From Alcaligenaceae bacterium (GTDB lineage Bacteria > Pseudomonadota > Gammaproteobacteria > Burkholderiales > Burkholderiaceae_B), in NCBI GenBank assembly GCA_012511095.1, contig JAAZGT010000012.1, positions 1 to 5,239 on the forward strand: a stretch of 5,239 nucleotides of DNA, in the 5' to 3' direction. Below, one piece after another: positions 1 to 5,239 of the stretch; position 1 is the first letter of the stretch; each line of letters starts with the position of its first letter. The position numbers and the translations under genes were made by a program. The notes beneath the pieces are model-generated. The model was given only the letters and a program-made list of their open reading frames with translations. It was not told the DNA's origin and did no database searches.

Positions 1-2
1 AA

Positions 3-464
3 CCACAAGAGGCTGCGCCAGAAACACCCGCGCTAACAGCAGTCGAGACGACTTTAGCCCAGCAGGAAATTGAGCGTCAACGTCAGTTGGAGTTGGAGTT
101 GGAGCGAGAGCGTGAACGTGAAGCTCAAGAGCGTCGTCTAGCCGCAGAGCAAGAGCGCGCAGAGCGTCTTCGTTTACAGCAGGAAGAGGAGCAAGAGCGT
201 CAGCGTTTACAGGCACAAGTCCAAGCCGAAAAGGAAAAACGTGAACGTCAACAGGCGATGGGCACTTTGAATCTTGATATTCGCCCTTGGGGTAATGTCA
301 GTATCAATGGTCGAGGCTATGGTGCAAGCCCGCCACGTAACTCAATTCGCTTGGCTCCAGGCACATATAACGTGGTCGTTACGAACGGTGATTTACCAGC
401 CTACCGCACGACGGTGACGATTGAGTCAGGCGGCAGAGCGGGCCTTAGTCACCTGTTTGAGTAG
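3..464 (+). CDS. PEGA-domain protein with charged coiled-coil, 3' part only (possible Ser/Thr kinase C-terminus)
   Basis: The reading frame is open to the left edge, so the true start lies outside and 153 C-terminal residues are visible. An internal TTG at 87 could be mistaken for a start, but the same frame continues upstream without a stop. Residues 1-18 are Pro/Ala/Thr-rich, like a linker. Residues about 19-84 are almost entirely Glu, Arg, Gln, Leu and Ala and should form a long charged helix or coiled coil. Residues about 87-153 look like a PEGA-type beta domain, with [17 protein letters not shown], then [14 protein letters not shown] and [10 protein letters not shown]. Domains of this pattern end a group of proteobacterial Ser/Thr protein kinases, some encoded beside T6SS genes. 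No kinase domain lies in the window, so that identity is inferred from the tail and from its place 69 bp before tssA. A non-kinase PEGA protein is the alternative. Confidence 0.75.
87..104 (+). repeat. Three perfect TTGGAG hexamer repeats in the coiled-coil coding region
   Basis: TTGGAG occurs three times head to tail (87-92, 93-98, 99-104) and encodes Leu-Glu three times. It is followed by imperfect GAG/CGT/GAA repeats encoding Glu-Arg. Six-base units preserve the reading frame, so gain or loss of a unit would only change helix length. Confidence 0.8.
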
Positions 465-469
465 ATGGC

Positions 470-487
470 ATGTCATGGAAATGACAT
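470..487. promoter_or_regulatory. Perfect 18-bp inverted repeat in the gap before tssA
   Basis: The arms ATGTCAT (470-476) and ATGACAT (481-487) are exact reverse complements around the 4-base centre GGAA. The repeat begins 6 bp after the stop of the PEGA gene and ends 46 bp before the tssA ATG. It could be an operator for a dimeric regulator or an RNA hairpin between the two cistrons. No T-run follows the right arm, so it does not look like a standard Rho-independent terminator. The repeat itself is certain; its role is inferred. Confidence 0.45.
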
Positions 488-497
488 ACAGCGGTCA

Positions 498-517
498 TAT
501 TAAATTAATAATCAATC
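498..517 (+). promoter_or_regulatory. AT-rich stretch, weak promoter candidate for tssA
   Basis: This is an AT-rich run just upstream of tssA, containing AATAAT at 507-512, a 5/6 match to the sigma70 -10 hexamer. The best -35-like hexamer is ATGACA at 481-486, inside the right arm of the palindrome. The spacer would be 20 bp, longer than the usual 16-18. If real, the palindrome would overlap the -35 element. Read-through from the upstream gene is equally possible. Confidence 0.2.
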
Positions 518-533
518 GTTAAGATTGTCGATT

Positions 534-1595
534 ATGGTAACTTTCGAAGAAATAACTCAGTCTTTTAGCAATGAAAATTGCGGTGAGAACTTAGAGTACA
601 GCCAAGAGTTTTTGGCATTGATGCGTTCCTTGGAATATAAGCCGGAGCAGCAGTTCGGTGACACGATCATCGAGGCTGAATCGCCAGAGTGGAGCCAAGC
701 GGAACGCCAGGCCTTAGCCCTTTGTGAAAAAACCTGTGATTTACGAGTGTTAGAAACACTGGTGCGCACATGGACTGCACAACGAGGGTTGCTGGGTTAT
801 GCCCATGGTTTAGAAATTATTTTTAAAGCCATTAGCGCATTCTGGGAGGCTATTTACCCACCATTGGTGGAGGAAGATGGTTATGAGGACCCCTTTCCTA
901 GAATCAATGCATTAAGTGCGTTGGTGGCTGTTGATGGCATCTTAAGCACCTTACGCTCCAGTCCTATTTTGAGTGGTAATTACGGCTCCTTAAGCCTACG
1001 CGAAGCCGAGCAAATCATTGATGGTACTAAAAATGACTTTCCAGGTGGACGTGGTCGTTTAGCGGAGATGTTTAGCCAAGCCAAAATCGCTGAGGCAGCT
1101 GAAATTAACGCCTTATATAAAGCACACCACTTATTACAGAGTATCGAAGCGCTAGTCGTTGAAAAGCTTGGCCAAGAGTGGCGACCTGAATTTAATCACG
1201 GTATTCAGTTGCTTGGAACAGTGGTTAATTTAGTCGGCGACCTTGGTGTTGATGATATAGGCGAGGAGCCATCATCAACAGCACAAAGTGATGCCGCCGC
1301 TTCTACCGCTCTTGATGAGGGGGCAAGCAAGGCGAGCAAAGCAGAGGCGCTTAAAGCCGTCTCTTGGAAAGAAGTTGCTATTAATACGAGAGCTGATGCC
1401 GTGTTGGCCCTAGAAAAGGTCAGTAGTTATTTTGAAGTACATGAACCAAGCCATCCTGCGCCTTATTTAATACGTCGTGTGCAGCAAACCATCCCATTGA
1501 ATTTTTACGACATGCTCAAGGATTTGATACCCAGTAGTTACGAGCAGTTTGACATGTGGTTAGCGAAAACAGAAAGCAATGATGAACACGAGTAG
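534..1595 (+). CDS. tssA: T6SS assembly protein TssA, short TssA1-like class
   Basis: TssA is a cytoplasmic protein that primes baseplate and sheath/tube assembly. In P. aeruginosa TssA1 it contacts baseplate and tube components. From the ATG at 534 it has 353 residues, close to TssA1-type proteins and much shorter than the long TssA forms. Residues about 5-130 form the conserved ImpA N-terminal domain, with SPEWSQAERQAL, DLRVLETLVRTW and FWEAIYPPLVEEDGYEDPF. Residues about 245-275 are an Ala/Ser-rich flexible linker. The C-terminal domain (about 284-345) carries R-A-D-A-V-L-A-L-E-K-V and the strongly conserved HEPSHPAPYLIRR. An in-frame TTG at 525 would add three residues, but ATG 534 is preferred as the normal codon. 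Neither has a good Shine-Dalgarno sequence, so the exact start is uncertain. It lies 53 bp before tssB. Confidence 0.93.
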   Translation: MVTFEEITQSFSNENCGENLEYSQEFLALMRSLEYKPEQQFGDTIIEAESPEWSQAERQALALCEKTCDLRVLETLVRTWTAQRGLLGYAHGLEIIFKAISAFWEAIYPPLVEEDGYEDPFPRINALSALVAVDGILSTLRSSPILSGNYGSLSLREAEQIIDGTKNDFPGGRGRLAEMFSQAKIAEAAEINALYKAHHLLQSIEALVVEKLGQEWRPEFNHGIQLLGTVVNLVGDLGVDDIGEEPSSTAQSDAAASTALDEGASKASKAEALKAVSWKEVAINTRADAVLALEKVSSYFEVHEPSHPAPYLIRRVQQTIPLNFYDMLKDLIPSSYEQFDMWLAKTESNDEHE

Positions 1596-1648
1596 CTGGT
1601 TAAATAGCAGCGAATTAGATTGTTAAAGATTAATTTTGGAGAAATTAA

Positions 1649-2188
1649 ATGCAACGTAAAAAAACCACCAGCGGTCAGAAATTTATTTCACGTAACCGCG
1701 CCCCTCGAGTTCAGATCGAATACGACGTTGAAATTTATGGGGCTGAGCGAACTATTCAACTGCCTTTTGTAATGGCGGTGATGGCTGACTTAGCGGGCAA
1801 GTCAGAGGTGCCACAAGCCGATATCAGTGAGCGTCAATTTATGGAGATCGATATTGATAACTTTGATGATCGCATGAAATCGATTAAACCGCGTGTGGCT
1901 TTACAGGTAGAAAACACCTTAACTGGTGAGGGCATTTTAAATCTCGATATGACCTTTGAGAGCATGGATGATTTCAATCCAGCGAATGTGGCACGCAAAA
2001 TTGAACCCTTGGCTGAGCTATTAGAGGCACGTACAGAATTAGCTAATTTACTAACCTATATGGATGGTAAGACTGGCGCTGAAGAGCTGATTAATCAGGT
2101 GTTACAAAACCCAGCCTTACTTAAATCAGTGGCTGCTACTCCTAAACCAACAGAAAACGGCGTGTCTTCAGCCGATGACGAGAACTAA
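1649..2188 (+). CDS. tssB: T6SS contractile sheath small subunit TssB (VipA/ImpB/HsiB)
   Basis: TssB pairs with TssC to build the cytoplasmic contractile sheath around the Hcp tube. The 179-residue length is normal for the family. Visible family signatures are RAPRVQIEYDVE (residues 18-28 region), LPFVMAVMADLAG (38-50), FDDRMKSIKPRV (72-83) and the C-terminal LLTYMDGKTGAEELI (134-148). The N-terminus, with SGQKFISRNRAPRVQIEYD, closely resembles P. aeruginosa HsiB1 as I recall it. That N-terminal segment is the part bound by TagJ/HsiE1, which fits the tagJ gene downstream. The last 20 residues are polar and probably disordered. The ATG at 1649 has a clear ribosome site, GGAG at 1638-1641, with a 7-base spacer. 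The gene is followed after 12 bp by tssC, and the two are probably co-translated from one message. Confidence 0.97.
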   Translation: MQRKKTTSGQKFISRNRAPRVQIEYDVEIYGAERTIQLPFVMAVMADLAGKSEVPQADISERQFMEIDIDNFDDRMKSIKPRVALQVENTLTGEGILNLDMTFESMDDFNPANVARKIEPLAELLEARTELANLLTYMDGKTGAEELINQVLQNPALLKSVAATPKPTENGVSSADDEN

Positions 2189-2200
2189 GAGGATAATGAA

Positions 2201-3700
2201 ATGAGTACGAGTTCTTTAAAAGAAGTTGATTTACAACAGCAGGTTGCCGAGGTAGACGGTTTAGCGTCACTTTTACAAAAAGAGTTTAAACCCAAAACAG
2301 ATGAGGCACGTGATGCCGTTGAAAATGCGGTAAAAACCTTAGCCCAACAGGCTTTGGAAAACACCGTGACCATGTCCTCTGATGCTTACTCAACAATTCA
2401 GCATATTATTGCTGAAATTGACCGTAAACTGTCAGAGCAAATCAATAAAATTTTACATCACGAAGAGTTTCAAAAGCTTGAAGGCGCATGGCGTGGCTTG
2501 CATTACCTCGTTAATAATACAGAAACTGACGAGCTTCTAAAAATTCGCTTTATGAATATCACCAAAAAGGAATTAGGTCGTACTTTAAAGCGCTACAAAG
2601 GTGTGGCTTGGGATCAAAGCCCTATTTTCAAGCGTATTTATGAAGAAGAGTACGGTCAGTTTGGTGGTGAGCCTATTGGTTGTATTGTTGGCGACTATCA
2701 CTTTGATCATAGCCCCCAAGACGTAGAGCTATTAGGTGAGATGGCTAAGATCGGCGCAGCTGCTCATTGTCCATTTATTTCAGGCGCTTCGCCATCTGTG
2801 ATGCAGATGGACTCTTGGCAAGAGCTATCTAATCCACGTGATTTAACAAAGATTTTCAGCAACACCGAGTACGCTGCTTGGAGAAGTTTACGTGCTTCTG
2901 ATGATGCGCGTTATCTTGGTTTAACCATGCCACGTTTTCTGGCGCGTTTACCCTATGGTGCTCGCACTAACCCAGTCGATGAGTTCGATTTTGAAGAGCA
3001 AGTTGATGGCTCTAATCACGATCGCTACACTTGGGCTAACTCGGCCTATGCGATGGCTGCAAATATTAACCGTTCTTTCAAAGAGTACGGTTGGTGTACT
3101 TCAATTCGCGGTGTTGAGTCTGGTGGGGCGGTTGATGGTTTACCTGCGCATACTTTCCCAACCGATGATGGTGGTGTGGATATGAAATGTCCTACAGAAA
3201 TTGCCATTAGTGATCGTCGTGAAGCTGAGTTGGCTAAAAATGGATTTATGCCATTAGTGCACCGCAAAAACTCGGATTTTGCTGCCTTTATTGGTGCGCA
3301 ATCGTTACAAAAGCCAGACGAGTACGATGATCCAGATGCTACGGCTAATGCCCGTTTAGCTGCGCGTTTGCCGTATTTATTTGCTTGCTGCCGTTTTGCA
3401 CACTACTTAAAGTGCATTGTGCGTGACAAAGTGGGTTCATTTACTGACCGTGACAATATGGAGCGTTGGTTAAATAACTGGATTATGAACTATGTTGATG
3501 GTGACCCAGTTAACTCATCACAAGAAACTAAGGCACGTAAACCACTTGCGGCCGCTGAAGTGCAGGTGACTGAGATTCCAGATAACCCAGGTTATTATGC
3601 CGCCAAATTCTTCTTGCGCCCACATTATCAATTAGAGGGCTTAACGGTTTCTTTACGTTTGGTGTCTAAACTACCTTCGCTCAAAGACAGCGAAAAGTAA
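2201..3700 (+). CDS. tssC: T6SS contractile sheath large subunit TssC (VipB/ImpC/HsiC)
   Basis: TssC is the larger sheath protein and forms the sheath's structural core with TssB; contraction drives the Hcp-VgrG spike out of the cell. At 499 residues it is full length. The N-terminal helical region (about 1-85) is followed by family landmarks: FQKLEGAWRGLHYLV (90-104), YEEEYGQFGGEPIG (147-160), GDYHFDHSPQD (164-174), MPRFLARLPYG (243-253), WCTSIRGVESGGAVDGLP (298-315), CPTEIAISDRRE (330-341), GFMPLVHRKNSDFAAFIGAQS (348-368, shown with flanks) and the C-terminal PGYYAAKFFLRPHYQLEGL (463-481). The start ATG has an AGAGGA ribosome site (2188-2193) overlapping the tssB stop. Hcp is often encoded next in this class, but here tagJ follows after only 14 bp. 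No frame disruption is seen. Confidence 0.98.
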   Translation: MSTSSLKEVDLQQQVAEVDGLASLLQKEFKPKTDEARDAVENAVKTLAQQALENTVTMSSDAYSTIQHIIAEIDRKLSEQINKILHHEEFQKLEGAWRGLHYLVNNTETDELLKIRFMNITKKELGRTLKRYKGVAWDQSPIFKRIYEEEYGQFGGEPIGCIVGDYHFDHSPQDVELLGEMAKIGAAAHCPFISGASPSVMQMDSWQELSNPRDLTKIFSNTEYAAWRSLRASDDARYLGLTMPRFLARLPYGARTNPVDEFDFEEQVDGSNHDRYTWANSAYAMAANINRSFKEYGWCTSIRGVESGGAVDGLPAHTFPTDDGGVDMKCPTEIAISDRREAELAKNGFMPLVHRKNSDFAAFIGAQSLQKPDEYDDPDATANARLAARLPYLFACCRFAHYLKCIVRDKVGSFTDRDNMERWLNNWIMNYVDGDPVNSSQETKARKPLAAAEVQVTEIPDNPGYYAAKFFLRPHYQLEGLTVSLRLVSKLPSLKDSEK

Positions 3701-3703
3701 GTT

Positions 3704-3709
3704 AAGGAG
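3704..3709 (+). promoter_or_regulatory. Shine-Dalgarno AAGGAG that decides the tagJ start
   Basis: AAGGAG is the strongest ribosome site in the window. Two adjacent in-frame ATGs follow, at 3712 and 3715. The spacer is 2 bases to the first and 5 to the second, so the second is the more plausible start. Confidence 0.65.
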
Positions 3710-3714
3710 CCATG

Positions 3715-4536
3715 ATGATTGATGTATTAAGTACCCAACGCTTTAAGACTCATAGCATTGATGAAGTACTTGAAGAGATTAAGCAGGCTGTTAGAAAAAA
3801 GCCCGACAATGCCGATCTACGAGCACAGCTGTTTCAAGTATTGGCACTAAAAGGCGACTGGCAGCGTGCCGTTGATCAGTTAAAAATCAGTGCTGAGATG
3901 AATGAACAAGCCCAACCTGTGGCGATGATTTATATCAACGCAATCAATGCAGAGAGTGAGCGTAATGAGGTATTGGCAGGACGTGCAATGCCGGCGGTAT
4001 TTGGTACGCCGCCGGATTGGTTAGCTTTGCTAACTCAAGCTTTAAAAGAAAGCACTGCTAAACAAGCCGCTGCCTTAAGACAACAAGCGCTGGAAATGGC
4101 CCCAAGTGTTGGTGGTGTACTTAAAACCTATGCCGATAATGAGCAAGAGCTTGAGTTTGAATGGCTCTGCGACGGTGATGGCCGCTTAGGTCCAGTGCTA
4201 GAGTTTATGAGTAATGGTCGCTATGGCTGGATTCCCTTTGAAGACATTCATAGCGTGCGCTTTATTGAGGCTCAGGGGCTCAGTGATTTATTGTGGGTTC
4301 AAGCCGAAGTGCATTTAAACGATGGCCGATCACATGTTGGTTTAGTGCCTGCACGCTATCCTGCAGTAGTTGATTATGCGAGCCAGCACGATGCGCTCAA
4401 CTTGGGTCACCGCACCGAATGGTTAGAGCTGTCTGAGAATATTTATCAGGGCCTTGGACAAAAAACCTTGATGAGTGATACAGCCGATTACGGTTTACTA
4501 GAAATTGCGGAGATCCGCTTTAGTTTAGGCGACTAA
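3715..4536 (+). CDS. tagJ: T6SS accessory protein TagJ (ImpE/HsiE family)
   Basis: TagJ is a cytoplasmic accessory protein found mainly in one T6SS class. P. aeruginosa HsiE1 binds both the TssB N-terminus and ClpV1, and is proposed to help sheath disassembly. The protein is 273 residues from ATG 3715 (274 from ATG 3712), similar to HsiE1. The N-terminal half is helical and TPR-like: SIDEVLEEIKQAVRKKPDNA (14-33), then LRAQLFQVLALKGDWQRAVDQL (35-56, key residues L, GDW, A, QL). The C-terminal half carries the ImpE hallmarks: FEWLCDGDGRLGPVLEF (148-164), NGRYGWIPFEDI (167-178), DLLWVQAEVHLNDGR (191-205) and VPARYP (211-216). It ends with GLGQKTL and LLEIAEIRFSLGD. It starts 14 bp after tssC and ends 16 bp before tssF, so it is firmly within the operon. 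In P. aeruginosa H1 it sits between hcp and tssE, both absent here. Confidence 0.93.
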   Translation: MIDVLSTQRFKTHSIDEVLEEIKQAVRKKPDNADLRAQLFQVLALKGDWQRAVDQLKISAEMNEQAQPVAMIYINAINAESERNEVLAGRAMPAVFGTPPDWLALLTQALKESTAKQAAALRQQALEMAPSVGGVLKTYADNEQELEFEWLCDGDGRLGPVLEFMSNGRYGWIPFEDIHSVRFIEAQGLSDLLWVQAEVHLNDGRSHVGLVPARYPAVVDYASQHDALNLGHRTEWLELSENIYQGLGQKTLMSDTADYGLLEIAEIRFSLGD

Positions 4537-4552
4537 GGTTGTTATACCCCGT

Positions 4553-5239
4553 ATGGATAGTGAATTTTTAGAATATTATAACCGTGAACTAAACTACATC
4601 CGCGAGGCTGGCAGGGAGTTTGCTGGCCAATACCCTAAGATTGCAGGCCGCTTAGGGATGCAGGGGATAGAGGTATCTGATCCCTATGTAGAGCGTCTCA
4701 TGGAGGGATTCAGCTTCCTGACAGCGCGCATTCACATGAAAATGGATGCAGAGTTTCCGCAATTCACCCAGAGTTTGCTGGAGGTTTTGCATCCACATTA
4801 TGTGGCACCGACGCCCTCTATGTCGGTGGCGCAGTTAGTACTTGATACTAAACGTGGCAATCTCAATCAGGGCTTTAAGGTTAAACGGGGCACCGTATTA
4901 CGTGCGCGTTTAGCTAATGAAAAGGAAATACGTTTTACTATCGGTCATGAGCAAGAATTATGGCCAGTCGAATTAGAACATGCTGAAATTAGTGGCGTGC
5001 CGGTGGAACTTCCGCTAAAACGTATGGGTTTTAATGGTCGCAATCAACCCACTGTGATGAGCTCACTGCGCATGCGCTTTAATGTTGTTGGTGGTGCCAA
5101 GCTAAATGCATTAGATGGCTTTGATAAGCTGTGTTTTTTTATTAATGGTCAAGATATTATCAGTCATCAATTGCTGGAATTGATTATGGGTCACACCATC
5201 GGTGTGGTGTGTCATGATGATAAGCGGCCAATGCGTTGG
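4553..5239 (+). CDS. tssF: T6SS baseplate wedge protein TssF, 5' part only
   Basis: TssF forms the cytoplasmic baseplate wedge with TssG, TssE and TssK, the platform on which the sheath grows. The first 229 codons are present and run in frame to the right edge; the family is usually about 600 residues, so well over half is outside. The N-terminus is highly typical: MDSEFLEYYNRELNYIREAG (1-20), FAGQYPKIAGRLGMQG (23-38), VSDPYVERLMEGFSFLTARI (41-60), DAEFPQFTQSLLEVLHPHY (65-83) and APTPSMSVAQL (85-95). Later comes the GFKVKRGTVLRA segment (107-118). ATG 4553 matches the conserved family N-terminus, but its ribosome site is poor: AAGG at 4535-4538, overlapping the tagJ stop, is 14 bases away. 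Translational coupling to tagJ is a plausible inference. No tssE lies between tagJ and this gene. Confidence 0.96.
   Translation, partial: MDSEFLEYYNRELNYIREAGREFAGQYPKIAGRLGMQGIEVSDPYVERLMEGFSFLTARIHMKMDAEFPQFTQSLLEVLHPHYVAPTPSMSVAQLVLDTKRGNLNQGFKVKRGTVLRARLANEKEIRFTIGHEQELWPVELEHAEISGVPVELPLKRMGFNGRNQPTVMSSLRMRFNVVGGAKLNALDGFDKLCFFINGQDIISHQLLELIMGHTIGVVCHDDKRPMRW

Noticed and set aside
87..464. A complete 125-residue small protein starting at TTG 87
   Set aside because: The same frame is open from position 3 without a stop, and the coiled-coil composition continues across the TTG, so this is an internal Leu codon of a longer gene.
465..500. Rho-independent terminator after the PEGA gene
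   Set aside because: The hairpin is AT-rich and is followed by ACAGCGG, not a run of T, so a standard terminator is not supported.
557..769. Minus-strand open frame opposite tssA
   Set aside because: It lies entirely within the conserved ImpA N-terminal coding region and its translation has no recognisable family or ribosome site.
2185..2373. Minus-strand open frame opposite the tssC start
   Set aside because: Its Ser/Ala/Cys-rich translation is typical of an antisense shadow of a coding gene.
2955..3185. Plus-strand alternative frame inside tssC
   Set aside because: tssC is intact and conserved through this stretch; the overlapping frame has no family resemblance.
3046..3267. Minus-strand open frame opposite tssC
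   Set aside because: It overlaps a highly conserved part of tssC and shows no independent coding evidence.
4544..4554. ATAC-CCC-GTAT mini-dyad at the tssF start
   Set aside because: A 4-bp stem with a 3-base loop is too short to support a regulatory claim.
5192..5206. CACACC-ATC-GGTGTG inverted repeat near the right edge
   Set aside because: It is inside tssF coding sequence (His-Thr-Ile-Gly-Val), short, and readily explained by codon choice.

Overview
The window holds the front part of a type VI secretion system (T6SS) gene cluster, all on the plus strand. The proteins look gammaproteobacterial. TssB, TssC, TssF and the accessory protein TagJ resemble the class represented by the Pseudomonas aeruginosa H1-T6SS (subtype i3). 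The DNA is moderately AT-leaning by eye, so a high-GC Pseudomonas is unlikely. A marine or host-associated member of the Pseudomonadales/Oceanospirillales is a reasonable but unproven guess.

Layout: (1) positions 3-464 are the 3' end of a gene cut by the left edge. It encodes a long Glu/Arg/Gln-rich helix followed by a C-terminal PEGA-type domain, as found at the end of some proteobacterial Ser/Thr kinases. (2) A 69-bp gap contains a perfect 18-bp palindrome and an AT-rich stretch. (3) tssA (534-1595) encodes a short, TssA1-like baseplate/sheath-assembly protein. (4) tssB (1649-2188) and tssC (2201-3700) encode the two contractile sheath subunits. (5) tagJ/impE (3715-4536) encodes an accessory protein that links the sheath to the ClpV ATPase. 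(6) tssF (from 4553, cut by the right edge) encodes a baseplate wedge protein.

How they work together: TssA primes assembly on the membrane complex and baseplate, and TssF is part of the baseplate. TssB and TssC polymerise around an Hcp tube and contract to fire it. ClpV then recycles the contracted sheath, and TagJ is thought to assist by binding the TssB N-terminus and ClpV. If the upstream partial gene is a kinase, it may belong to the Thr-phosphorylation control (PpkA/PppA/Fha) that governs many systems of this class.

The main oddity is gene content. In the familiar order tssA-tssB-tssC-hcp-tagJ-tssE-tssF, both hcp (between tssC and tagJ) and tssE (between tagJ and tssF) are missing here, and the joints are only 14 and 16 bp. 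I see no RNA genes, insertion sequences, CRISPR arrays or clear Rho-independent terminators. No stretch over 300 bases lacks a gene. The window is a known system with a modified gene order, and I found no convincing new system in it.
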